NCBI GenBank assembly: GCA_035628035.1
Contig: DASPKS010000097.1
Coordinates: 1 to 41,426 of the forward strand
DNA length: 41,426 bases
DNA from: DASPKS01 sp035628035
Lineage (GTDB): Bacteria > Bacteroidota > Rhodothermia > Rhodothermales > Rubricoccaceae
Direction: 5' to 3'
Below the pieces are notes generated by a model, which ran no database searches, was not told the DNA's origin, and worked only from the letters and a program-made list of their open reading frames with translations. A program made the translations under genes and the position numbers. This document shows, one piece after another, positions 32,095 through 40,638 of the stretch. Within the stretch, counting starts at the first letter, position 1. Each line of letters starts with the position of its first letter.

Positions 32095-33828
32095 ATGCAG
32101 GGCTACCTCGCCGACCGCTTCCGCCAGGCCCTCGCTGCGCTCCCCGACCTCCCGGAAGGCTTCGACCCGCAGGCCGTGGCGGTTACCTTCGAGGCGCCGA
32201 ACAACCCGGCCCACGGCGACCTCGCCACGAACGTCGCCCTCCAGCTCGCCAAGCCGCTCCGCCGCGCGCCGCGCCAGGTGGCCGAGCAGCTCGTGATGAA
32301 GCTGGCCAGCCAGGGCGTGATCGACAACCGCCGCGTGGCGACGCTCGAGGTGGCCGGGCCCGGCTTCATCAACGTCCGCCTCGCTTCCGCCTACCTCTCG
32401 GAGGCGGTCGCGGAGATCCTCCAGCGGGGCAACGCCTTCGGCCGGACCGACGCGGGCGCGGGGAAGACGGCCATCGTGGAGTACGTCTCGGCCAACCCGA
32501 CGGGGCCGCTCACCGTCGGCCACGGCCGCAACGCCGTCCTCGGCGACACCTTCGCCAACCTCCTCGGCTGGACCGGCTGGCAGGTTACGCGCGAGTACTA
32601 CTTCAACAACGCCGGCCGGCAGATGCGCATCCTCGGCCAGAGCGTGAAGGCCCGCGTCGAGGAGCTCCTGAACCCCGACACCCCGCTCAAGACCGTCGAC
32701 CTCGGGGCGGGGGAGGAGGTGGACGTGCCGGAGAGCTTCCCCGAGGACGGCTACGTCGGCGAGTACATCATCGACATCGCGCGGCAGGTGCTGGATGCGA
32801 ACGGGCCTTCCGTGCTGGAGCGGCCCGACGAGTTCTTCCAGCAGGCCGCCGAGCAGGCCATCTTCGCCGACATCGAGCGGACGATGGGGCGGCTCGGCAT
32901 CCACATGGACACGTACTTCAACGAGCACTCGCTGTACGAGAACGGCGCCGTGTGGGCCGTGCTCGACCGGCTCAAAGAAAAAGACCTCGCGTACGAGCAG
33001 GAAGGCGCGTGGTGGTTCCGGACCGGCCAGCTCGGGAAGGTCATCACCGACCAGCACGGCTCGCGCGCCGTCGACACGGTCCTCGTGAAGTCGTCCGGCG
33101 AGCCGACGTACCGGCTGCCCGACATCGCCTACCACCTCGACAAGCTCGCGCGGGGCTTCGACCTCGTGCTCGACGTGTTCGGCGCCGACCACATCGCCAC
33201 CTACCCCGACGTGCTCCGCGGCATCGAGGCGCTCGGGGAGGACGCGAAGCGGATCGACGTGGTGATCTACCAGTTCGTGACGCTCGTGCGCGGCGGCGAG
33301 CCGTTCAAGATGAGCACGCGGAAGGCCCGCTACGTCACGCTCGACGAGCTGATGGACGAGGTCGGCGCCGACGTGACGCGGTTCTTCTTCCTGATGCGCT
33401 CGCCGAACACCCACCTGGAGTTCGACCTCGACCTCGCGAAGGAGGCCAGCGAGAAGAATCCGGTCTTCTACCTCCAGTACGCCCACGCCCGGATCTGCTC
33501 GATCCTCCGCAAGGCGAAGGAGGTGGGGGTGACGACCGATGGGGCGAACTTGTCCCTGCTCACCCACGAGAGCGAGCAGGGGCTGATGAAGGAGCTGCTC
33601 CGGCTGCCCGAGGCCGTCCAGCAGGCCGCCGACCTCCGCGAGCCGCACCGCCTCGCCAACTACCTCCGCGACGCCGCGACGGCGTTCTCGGCGTTCTACC
33701 GCGACTGCCGGATCATCGGCGAGGAGGCTGCGCTCGCCGCGGCCCGGCTCGCGCTGGCCGACGCCGCCCGGCTCGTCCTCAAGAACGGCCTGACCGTCTT
33801 GGGCATCAGCGCCCCGGAGCAGATGTGA
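32095..33828 (+). CDS. argS: Arginyl-tRNA synthetase
   Basis: A 577-residue class Ia synthetase that charges tRNA-Arg. The N-terminal Add1 domain occupies the first 110 or so residues (EAPNNPAHGDLATNVALQLAK). The catalytic core begins with SANPTGPLTVGHGRN, the HIGH-type motif. The KMSKS equivalent is FKMSTRK, in the form usual for many ArgRS. The C-terminal helical anticodon-binding DALR domain ends RLVLKNGLTVLGISAPEQM. Normal length. The ATG at 32095 is the first usable start after a -7-type box. ftsX begins 52 nt downstream if its CTG start is accepted. Confidence 0.97.
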   Translation: MQGYLADRFRQALAALPDLPEGFDPQAVAVTFEAPNNPAHGDLATNVALQLAKPLRRAPRQVAEQLVMKLASQGVIDNRRVATLEVAGPGFINVRLASAYLSEAVAEILQRGNAFGRTDAGAGKTAIVEYVSANPTGPLTVGHGRNAVLGDTFANLLGWTGWQVTREYYFNNAGRQMRILGQSVKARVEELLNPDTPLKTVDLGAGEEVDVPESFPEDGYVGEYIIDIARQVLDANGPSVLERPDEFFQQAAEQAIFADIERTMGRLGIHMDTYFNEHSLYENGAVWAVLDRLKEKDLAYEQEGAWWFRTGQLGKVITDQHGSRAVDTVLVKSSGEPTYRLPDIAYHLDKLARGFDLVLDVFGADHIATYPDVLRGIEALGEDAKRIDVVIYQFVTLVRGGEPFKMSTRKARYVTLDELMDEVGADVTRFFFLMRSPNTHLEFDLDLAKEASEKNPVFYLQYAHARICSILRKAKEVGVTTDGANLSLLTHESEQGLMKELLRLPEAVQQAADLREPHRLANYLRDAATAFSAFYRDCRIIGEEAALAAARLALADAARLVLKNGLTVLGISAPEQM

Positions 33829-33844
33829 GCCGGAGGCGGGCGCG

Positions 33845-33852
33845 TATTTTCC
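33845..33852 (+). promoter_or_regulatory. -7-type box (TATTTTCC) of ftsX
   Basis: An AT-rich TAnnTTnn octamer in a GC-rich spacer, 28 nt before the proposed CTG start at 33881. Confidence 0.45.
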
Positions 33853-33880
33853 GCGCGCCTCCTCCGCCTCCCCCTCGGCT

Positions 33881-34759
33881 CTGCCCTATACCGTTCGCGA
33901 AGGGCTCGCCGGCTTCCGCCGCGCCAGCTTCGCCGCCGTCATGGCCGTCACCGCGCTCGTGGTGGCGCTCGTGCTGATGGGGCTGGTGGCCCTCCTCGTC
34001 TGGCAGGGCCGGGCCAACGCGGCCTACCTCCTCCAGCGCGTCGGCGAGGTGCAGGTGTTCCTCCGCCCCGCCACGCCCGAGGCGACGGCCACGCTCCGGC
34101 AGGCACTCGTGGCCCACCCCGGCGTCGACTCCGTCGCGTACGTCTCGCGCGAGCAGGCGGCGGCCATCTTCCGGGAGGAGTTCGGCGAGGAGGCCGACCT
34201 CTTCGACGACGAGCTCTTCCTGCCGGCCTCGTTCCGTGTCCGCCTCAAACGGGGGTGGGCCGTGCCCGATAGCCTCGAACGGTTCAAGGCAGAGATCGAA
34301 GGCTGGCCCCGCGTGGACGAGGTGGCCTACGAGGCATCGCTCCTCCAGAACGTCCAGCGAAACGTCCGCGTGTTCTCGATGGTGGGGCTGGCCGTCGGGC
34401 TGCTCGTCGTCTTCGCGGCGCTGCTCCTCGTGGGCAACACGGTCCGCCTCACGATCTACGCTCGGCGGATGCTCATCCGCACGATGAAGCTCGTCGGCGC
34501 GACGAACGGGTTCATCCGGCGGCCCTTCCTGGTAGAAGGCGTCGCGCAAGGATTGGCGGCCGGGCTCCTCGCCGTCCCACTGCTGTGGACGGTCTACGCG
34601 CTGCTCCTCCGGAGCGTCGAGCCGCTCCGCGCGCGGGGCTGGCCGATGGGCTCGCCGTGGCCGACGCTCCTCGGCCTCGTGCTCGTCGGCGCGCTCCTCG
34701 GGTGGTTCGCTTCATGGGTGGCCGTGCGGCGGTTTATCCGGCAGGTGCAGATTTCTTAG
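33881..34759 (+). CDS. ftsX: Cell-division protein FtsX, apparent CTG start
   Basis: A 292-residue FtsX-family membrane protein that, with the ATPase FtsE, regulates septal peptidoglycan hydrolases. Four helices are visible: one near residues 24-43, then three in the C-terminal half (VGLAVGLLVVFAALLLVGNTV, a segment around LAAGLLAVPLLWTVYALLL, and TLLGLVLVGALLGWFAS). The periplasmic loop between helix 1 and 2 includes VQVFLRPATPEA and VAYVSREQAAAIF, typical FtsX stretches. The first ATG (33941) would cut off PYTVREGLAGFRRASFAAV, whose YxxREGxxGFxRA pattern is conserved at FtsX N-termini. No in-frame ATG, GTG or TTG lies upstream back into argS; only CTG at 33881 fits. FtsE is not next to it. 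Confidence 0.88.
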   Translation: MPYTVREGLAGFRRASFAAVMAVTALVVALVLMGLVALLVWQGRANAAYLLQRVGEVQVFLRPATPEATATLRQALVAHPGVDSVAYVSREQAAAIFREEFGEEADLFDDELFLPASFRVRLKRGWAVPDSLERFKAEIEGWPRVDEVAYEASLLQNVQRNVRVFSMVGLAVGLLVVFAALLLVGNTVRLTIYARRMLIRTMKLVGATNGFIRRPFLVEGVAQGLAAGLLAVPLLWTVYALLLRSVEPLRARGWPMGSPWPTLLGLVLVGALLGWFASWVAVRRFIRQVQIS

Positions 34760-34875
34760 CATGGGCACCCACAAAGGCCGGGGCGAAAGGCGGCATACGC
34801 GCCGATAGGTATTGAGCGTTACGGACGCAGGGCCGAACGTGGCCTCGCGTTCCATCACATCAACCGTTTGAGACC

Positions 34876-36972
34876 ATGCGCCTTGCGCTCGCTTTCTTCC
34901 TCGCCGTCGCGACCGCCGCCCTCGCCTCGGCCCAGGGCACCGGCACCCTCGCGGGCACCATCGTCGACCAGAACGGCACCCCGTTGCCCGGCGCCTCTGT
35001 CCTCATTGTAGGGACTTCGCTCGGCGCCGCGACCGACGCTGATGGGCTCTACCGAATCATCGGCATCCCCGTCGGTCGCTACGAGGTCACGGCCCAGTTC
35101 ATCGGGTACCAGACGTTCTCCATCCAGAACGTCGAGATCCGCTCGGGCTACACCACGACGCTCGACTTTACGCTGGCCGAAGAGGACCAGCAGCTCAGTG
35201 AGGTCGTCGTCGAGTACGAGCGGCCCATCATCCAGCGTGACGCCATCGGCGCCCCGCGCACCGTCACGAACGACGACTACGAGGCCCGGAGCAGCCCCGG
35301 GCGTAGCCGGCGCGCCGAGGCGCGCTCACCGGCGCCCTCATCCTCAGCGGCCGTGCGCGAGCAGGAGCAGCTCGTGGGGACCATCCCGGCGCAGTACGGC
35401 GACATCCGCGGGGGCCGTGAGGGTTCGGTGAGCCACTACGTGGACGGTGTCCGGGTGGCTTCGCCGCCGGGCGACGCGGGGCGGTACGCACCGCCCGTAG
35501 ACCGCGAGAACTACGCGGCCGTCGAGGAGGTCGGCTTCCGCCGTCCCGACGAGCACCCCCTCTCCACGTTTGCCATCGACGTGGACCGGGCCTCCTACGC
35601 CAACGTCCGCCGGATGCTGCTCGACGGGTACCTGCCGCCGCCCGACGCCGTCCGCATCGAGGAGTTCGTCAACTACTTCACGTACGACTACGCCGACCCC
35701 GAAGGCAGGCACCCCTTCTCCGTCACGGCCGACGTGACGACGTGCCCCTGGGCGCCGGCGCACCGGCTGGTCCGGGTGGGGCTGCAGGCGCGTCGGCTCG
35801 ACCCGGAGGACCTCCCGCCGTCCAACCTCGTCTTCCTCGTGGACGTGTCGGGCTCGATGAACAGCCCCGACAAGCTCCCGCTTGTCCAGCAGTCGCTCCG
35901 CCTCCTCGTGCGGCAGCTCCGCCCGCAGGACCGCGTGGCCCTCGTCGTCTACGCCGGGGCCGCCGGGCTCGTGCTGCCCCCGACGAGCGGGACCGAGCGC
36001 GCGACGATCCTCGCCGCCATCGACCGCCTCCAGGCGGGCGGCTCCACGGCCGGCGGCGCCGGGCTCCGCCTTGCCTACGCCGTCGCCCGCCAGCACTACG
36101 ACCGGCAGGGCAACAACCGCGTGATCCTCGCCACCGACGGCGACTTCAACGTGGGCGTCTCGTCCGACGCCGAGATGCAGCGGCTCGTGGAGGAGGAGCG
36201 GGAGAGCGGGGTGTTCCTCTCCGTGCTCGGGTTCGGCACGGGCAACCTCCAAGACGCCAAGATGGAGGCGATGGCCGACCACGGCAACGGCCAGTACGCG
36301 TACATCGACTCCATCCAGGAAGCACGGCGCGTGTTCGTGCAGGAGCTCGGCGGCACGCTGGCCGTGCTCGCGAAGGACGTCAAGATCCAGGTCGAGTTCA
36401 ACCCGGCGCGCGTGGCGGGCTACCGCCTCATCGGCTACGAGAACCGCGCCCTCCGCGATGAGGAGTTCAACGACGACACGCGCGACGCCGGCGAGCTTGG
36501 CGCGGGCCACTCGGTGACGGCGCTCTACGAGATCGTCCCCGTCGGCGTGCGGACCGCCACCGAGATCCCCGACAGTGACCCCCTCCGCTACCAGACGAGC
36601 GCGCCCGCCACCGGCCCCTTCGCCGACGAGCTGCTCGTCGTGAAGCTCCGCTACAAGCCCTCCACCGGCCCCGGGCAGTTCGCCGACGAGAGCGTGCGGC
36701 TGGAGGAGGTCGTGCGTGACCGCGTCGAGGCGCTGGAGGACGAGTCCGACGACCTCCGCTTCGCCGTGGCCGTGGCCGAGTTCGGGATGCTCCTGCGCGG
36801 CTCGGCCTACCGGGGCGACGCCTCGTGGGCGCACGCGCGCGAGCTGGCCCGGGCCGCCCGCGGCACCGACGCCGACGGATACCGCGCCGAGCTGGTGCGG
36901 CTCATCGAGACGGCCGAGACGATCGCCGGGGCGCAGGCCGATGCCTCGCGTGTGATGGATGGCAGGGAGTAG
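34876..36972 (+). CDS. YfbK-like vWA protein with N-terminal carboxypeptidase-regulatory and TonB-plug-like region
   Basis: A 698-residue exported protein. Residues 1-20 are a signal peptide (LASAQ). Residues 23-103 form a carboxypeptidase-regulatory-like domain (GTIVDQNGTPLPGASV, YRIIGIPVGRYEVTAQFIGYQT). Residues 105-195 resemble the start and end of a TonB-dependent receptor plug (QLSEVVVEYERPIIQRDAIG, IRGGREGSVSHYVDGVRV) with the central part replaced by a Ser/Arg/Ala-rich stretch. From residue 227 on, the sequence is the YfbK type: PLSTFAIDVDRASYANVRR, a vWA domain with MIDAS motif DVSGSMNS at 323-330, LATDGDFNVGVSS, and a conserved C-terminal part (KDVKIQVEFNPARVAGYRLIGYENR). Role unknown; vWA domains bind ligands through a metal. 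It is followed by a 12-bp hairpin. Confidence 0.85.
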   Translation: MRLALAFFLAVATAALASAQGTGTLAGTIVDQNGTPLPGASVLIVGTSLGAATDADGLYRIIGIPVGRYEVTAQFIGYQTFSIQNVEIRSGYTTTLDFTLAEEDQQLSEVVVEYERPIIQRDAIGAPRTVTNDDYEARSSPGRSRRAEARSPAPSSSAAVREQEQLVGTIPAQYGDIRGGREGSVSHYVDGVRVASPPGDAGRYAPPVDRENYAAVEEVGFRRPDEHPLSTFAIDVDRASYANVRRMLLDGYLPPPDAVRIEEFVNYFTYDYADPEGRHPFSVTADVTTCPWAPAHRLVRVGLQARRLDPEDLPPSNLVFLVDVSGSMNSPDKLPLVQQSLRLLVRQLRPQDRVALVVYAGAAGLVLPPTSGTERATILAAIDRLQAGGSTAGGAGLRLAYAVARQHYDRQGNNRVILATDGDFNVGVSSDAEMQRLVEEERESGVFLSVLGFGTGNLQDAKMEAMADHGNGQYAYIDSIQEARRVFVQELGGTLAVLAKDVKIQVEFNPARVAGYRLIGYENRALRDEEFNDDTRDAGELGAGHSVTALYEIVPVGVRTATEIPDSDPLRYQTSAPATGPFADELLVVKLRYKPSTGPGQFADESVRLEEVVRDRVEALEDESDDLRFAVAVAEFGMLLRGSAYRGDASWAHARELARAARGTDADGYRAELVRLIETAETIAGAQADASRVMDGRE

Positions 36973-36981
36973 GGGAGCGCG

Positions 36982-37015
36982 CGGCCCCCTTCCTGCGCGC
37001 GCGGGAGGGGGGCCG
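36982..37015 (+). terminator. Strong hairpin after the vWA gene, no T tract
   Basis: A 12-bp stem (36982-36993 with 37004-37015, one G-U pair) with a 10-nt GC loop, 10 nt after the stop codon. A U-rich tail is absent, so it may be a stabilising 3' hairpin rather than a true terminator. Confidence 0.4.
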
Positions 37016-37171
37016 TGACGGCTTGGCCATACGAGGCGGCGTATCACGAGCGTTCCTTCTCGCGCGGGCCCAGACGGGGCGCGCAACTCCCTGCCAGTGG
37101 CCGTGTAAGAGCGGGGCCTTGAGCCCGTCTCCTGCCGGCCGATACCCTACCGGCCGCACCTCGCCCCTCTG

Positions 37172-39805
37172 ATGGCCCGTCGCCGCCGCCCCGGCTTCCT
37201 TCGCCGCTACTGGCTCGCCCTCCGCGACCCCACGCGCCCGCGCCGGGAGCGGGTCTGGCTCGGCGTGAAAGGGGTGCTCACGCTGTGGCTCTTCGGGGTC
37301 GTCGTCCTGGGGCTCTACGTGCTCTACCTCATCCCGACGACGCCCGACGGGTGGGAGCTCCAGCGGATCACGTCGGCGCAGCCGACCGTGGTGCTCGCCG
37401 CCAACGGCGACAAGCTGACGCAGTTCGAGCCGGCCCACCGCGAGTGGGTCCCCCTCGACTCCGTCCCCCGCCACGTCATCCAGGCCCTCATCGCGACGGA
37501 GGACCGGCGGTTCTACGAGCACCAGGGCGTCGACATCCGGCGCACCATCGCCGCTACGTTCCGCACGCTCACGGGGCGCCGCGAGGGCGGCTCGACGATC
37601 ACGCAGCAGCTCGCGCGGAACCTCTTCCCCGAGGAGATCGGCCGCAGCGCGACGATCCCGCGCAAGCTGAAGGAGCTCGTGACCTCGCTCAAGATCGAGC
37701 GGCTCCACACCAAGCGCGAGATCCTCGAGGCATACCTCAACACGGTCCCGTTCCTCTACAACGCGTACGGCATCGAGATGGCGGCGCGGACGTACTTCAA
37801 CAAGCCCGCCTACGAGCTGGACATCCACGAGGGGGCCACGCTCGTGGCGATGCTGAAGGGGACCTCCGCCTACAACCCCGTCCGCAACCCCGAGCGCGCG
37901 CTGGAGCGGCGGAACCTCGTGCTCCGGCTGATGGCCGAGAACGGGTTCCTCGACGCCGAGACGGCCGAAGAGCTCCAGGAGGAGCCGCTCGGGCTCGACT
38001 TCCACCCGCAGCCCGGCGAGGCCAGCCTCGCGCCGCACTTCACCGAGGCTGTTCGCCACCGCGCCGAGGAGTGGGCCCGCGAGTACGGGTACGACCTCGC
38101 CGCCGACGGCCTCGTCATCCGAACCACGCTCGACCTCGGGCTCCAGCGCGCCGCCGAGGCTGCGGCGCGTCGCCAGGGCGAGCGCCTTCAGGCCGTCGTC
38201 GACGTGGAGTGGAGCCGCCGCGCGATGCCCTCCCTCAGCGGCGGCATCACCTCGTACGTGGGCTACCGCGACCGCGTGGACCCCTTCGCCTACTTCTGGG
38301 CCGCGCACGGGGGGTTCCTCAACACCCTCATCCGGCGGAGCGACGCCTTCCAGGTCGCCGTCGAGAACGGGGAGGACGAGGAGGAAGTGCTTGAGCGCCT
38401 CCGCGACGACGACGCCTTCCTCGACTCCCTCCGCCGCGCGGCCACCCGCCTGGAGGTGGGCCTCGTCGCGCTTGACCCCGAGACGGGCGACGTCCGCGCG
38501 TGGGTGGGCAGCCGCGACTACCGCCGCGACAACTTCGACCACGTCGGCACGGCGCGGCGGCAGCCGGGCTCCGCGTTCAAGGCCGTCGTCTACGCCGCCG
38601 CGCTTCAGCGGGGCTGGGGCCCGAGCGACCTCGTCCGCGACGAGGCCGTCGAGGTGGACCTCGGCAACGGGCAGGTGTGGCGGCCGACGAACTCCGGCGG
38701 CGGCGTCTCGGGCGCGGAGATGACGCTCGCCGACGCCCTCGCGTACTCGAAGAACACCGTCTCCGTCCAGCTCACGCGCGAGGTGGGGCCGAGCCGCGTG
38801 GCGGCGCTGGGGCGCCGGATGGGGATCACCGAGAGCCGCCTCCGCTCGCTCCCCTCCATCGCCCTCGGCACGAGCGAGGTGACTCTCCTCGAGATGGCGA
38901 CGGTCTATGGCACCATCGCCAACGACGGGCTCCGCCGCGACCCCCGCCTCATCACCCGCATCGAGACGTCCGACGGGCGCGTGCTCGCCGAGTTCGGGAG
39001 CAGCGGCGAGATGGTCCTCACGCGCCGCGAGGCCCGCTCCCTCCTCGACATGCTGCGCGGGGTGATCCGGCGCGGCACCGGGCGCGGGCTCGCCGCCTTC
39101 GGCATCCGGGGAGACCTCGCCGGCAAGACCGGCACCTCCCAGCGCGGCGCCGACGGGTGGTTCCTCGCCATGCACCCCGAGCTAGTGGCCGGCGCGTGGG
39201 TCGGCTTCAACGAGCCCACCGTCACCTTCCGCTCGACGTGGTGGGGGCAGGGCGGCCACAACGCGCTCCTCGTCGTGGGCGACTTCCTCCGCCGCGCGCA
39301 GGAGATCGGCCGCCTCCACGACCGCCACTTCCCCGACGCCCCCGACTACGGCCCGCGCTTCGACGAGGACTCCCTCTACCTCCCGCTCCCGGGCGCGTAC
39401 TACGCCGAGGACTACTCCTCGGAGTACGACCCGTTCTACGACGAGGACCCCATGCGCGGGCTCCGCCCGGAGGACTTCGAGCAGGGGCACTATGACGATG
39501 AGGAGTACGACTACGAGGACGACTACGAGGGCGATGAGGGCGAGGGGTACGAGCCGCCGCCCAAGCCCTCCCCTTACGATTCGCCCGAGGACGAGCCCAC
39601 CGTGCGCGGGCGCCTCGGTGAGCCTCAGCGCTTGCCCCCACCCCCTCCGACGCCTCCGCCCGATTTCGACGCCCGCGACCGCCGGCTGGGACGTACGCCC
39701 CCGCCGCCCCCGGCCCCGCCAGCGCGCGACCCCGCACGGGTGCGGCGCCCCAACCAGGGCGGCGTGGGAGGGACGGGCGCGGACCGCGACACCACCGGCG
39801 GCTGA
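37172..39805 (+). CDS. Class A penicillin-binding protein (PBP1a type)
   Basis: An 877-residue bifunctional peptidoglycan synthase anchored by one helix (about 33-54). The glycosyltransferase domain has ATEDRRFYEHQGVD with catalytic Glu110, GGSTITQQLARNLF at 139-152 and the KIERLHTKREILEAYLN motif. The transpeptidase domain has RRQPGSAFK with Ser467 and Lys470, SKNT (SxN) near 527 and AGKTGTS near 644. The last 140 or so residues are an Asp/Glu/Tyr-rich stretch followed by a Pro/Arg-rich tail that is not part of the family core. The ATG at 37172 is the first start and is preceded at 21 nt by a weak TACCCTAC box. The 199-nt upstream gap holds the hairpin described separately and no gene. Confidence 0.93.
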   Translation: MARRRRPGFLRRYWLALRDPTRPRRERVWLGVKGVLTLWLFGVVVLGLYVLYLIPTTPDGWELQRITSAQPTVVLAANGDKLTQFEPAHREWVPLDSVPRHVIQALIATEDRRFYEHQGVDIRRTIAATFRTLTGRREGGSTITQQLARNLFPEEIGRSATIPRKLKELVTSLKIERLHTKREILEAYLNTVPFLYNAYGIEMAARTYFNKPAYELDIHEGATLVAMLKGTSAYNPVRNPERALERRNLVLRLMAENGFLDAETAEELQEEPLGLDFHPQPGEASLAPHFTEAVRHRAEEWAREYGYDLAADGLVIRTTLDLGLQRAAEAAARRQGERLQAVVDVEWSRRAMPSLSGGITSYVGYRDRVDPFAYFWAAHGGFLNTLIRRSDAFQVAVENGEDEEEVLERLRDDDAFLDSLRRAATRLEVGLVALDPETGDVRAWVGSRDYRRDNFDHVGTARRQPGSAFKAVVYAAALQRGWGPSDLVRDEAVEVDLGNGQVWRPTNSGGGVSGAEMTLADALAYSKNTVSVQLTREVGPSRVAALGRRMGITESRLRSLPSIALGTSEVTLLEMATVYGTIANDGLRRDPRLITRIETSDGRVLAEFGSSGEMVLTRREARSLLDMLRGVIRRGTGRGLAAFGIRGDLAGKTGTSQRGADGWFLAMHPELVAGAWVGFNEPTVTFRSTWWGQGGHNALLVVGDFLRRAQEIGRLHDRHFPDAPDYGPRFDEDSLYLPLPGAYYAEDYSSEYDPFYDEDPMRGLRPEDFEQGHYDDEEYDYEDDYEGDEGEGYEPPPKPSPYDSPEDEPTVRGRLGEPQRLPPPPPTPPPDFDARDRRLGRTPPPPPAPPARDPARVRRPNQGGVGGTGADRDTTGG

Positions 39806-39876
39806 GGCGCGGAACCCGAGGGCGGGGGAGGCTCGAATAAACCCGGTCTGAGCGAACCGAGTCCTCTGCCTGCGAG

Positions 39877-40587
39877 ATGTCAGCCCTCCGCTTCGACCTC
39901 TTCACAGCTGCCTCCGACGTGGAGGCGGCGCAGTACCGGATCCTCGCGGGGCTCCAGGAGGCCCACGAGGCGTTCACCCACAACCGCGTCTACCCCCACC
40001 TCGCCGACCTCGTCACGCTCCGCCGCACCCTCGCCGACCTCCTCGACCGCGTCGACGCCCTGCGGCAGCACGCGCCGGGGCGGCTGCGCGGGATCGACTG
40101 GGAAGCGGGCATGCTCCTGTACGAGCCGGAGGAGGGGGAGGAGGTGGCCCCCTTCCTCGTCGAGCCCCTCGCGCGGTGGGCGCTCCCGCTGCTGGACGAG
40201 CAGATCGAGGAAGGCCGCGCGCTCTTCGAGTTCGCCGCCGAGCAGGCCGCCCTCATGGCCGTCGGCCTCGTGCCGCCGTACCAGGACGAGGGCTTCTTGC
40301 TCGTCCCCGACGACGAGGCCCTCCTCGCGCTGCGCTACAGGGCCTCCGTCCTCACGGGGCACGACGGCCGCTACCGCAGCCTCGCCACCACACCGGTTCC
40401 CGTCACGCTCTCGCCGCTGACCCCGCCGTCGGCGTGGAAGGAAGCGCTCGCCGAGGCGTACCCCGACCTCCCCGCTCCCGCTACCTACCGCGTCGAGAGC
40501 GCCGTGCCGCTCCCGCTGGAAGCCACCGTGCTCCCCATCGCCAAGCGGAAGCTGCTCCGGCTCATCGCCGAGCGTGGCGAGGCCTGA
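39877..40587 (+). CDS. Soluble protein of unknown function
   Basis: A 236-residue cytoplasmic protein that I do not recognise. The first half is predicted helical (VEAAQYRILAGLQEAHEAF, LRRTLADLLDRVDALRQH), with an acidic loop at LLYEPEEGEEVAP. The second half is mixed, ending with a helical IAKRKLLRLIAERGEA. There is no signal peptide, membrane segment or catalytic motif. Codon use is the same as in its neighbours, so it is a real, resident gene. It starts 71 nt after the PBP gene and ends 51 nt before the carboxylase gene, which has its own promoter box. Nothing links it to either neighbour. Confidence 0.6.
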   Translation: MSALRFDLFTAASDVEAAQYRILAGLQEAHEAFTHNRVYPHLADLVTLRRTLADLLDRVDALRQHAPGRLRGIDWEAGMLLYEPEEGEEVAPFLVEPLARWALPLLDEQIEEGRALFEFAAEQAALMAVGLVPPYQDEGFLLVPDDEALLALRYRASVLTGHDGRYRSLATTPVPVTLSPLTPPSAWKEALAEAYPDLPAPATYRVESAVPLPLEATVLPIAKRKLLRLIAERGEA

Positions 40588-40610
40588 GGGCGGGGGAGGG
40601 AGGCGCGAGG

Positions 40611-40618
40611 TAGTTTCC
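40611..40618 (+). promoter_or_regulatory. -7-type box (TAGTTTCC) of the acyl-CoA carboxylase gene
   Basis: TAnnTTnn match exactly 20 nt before the ATG at 40639, the same spacing as for the aminotransferase gene and mrdA. Confidence 0.45.
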
Positions 40619-40638
40619 CCTCCCGCTTCCCTTTCCCG

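Noticed and set aside
34999..35025. CTCATTGTAGGGACT stretch resembling the A/T-rich patch in the carboxylase gene
   Set aside because: The shared ATTGTAG is only seven bases and only three codons are unusual, so a common origin is not supported.
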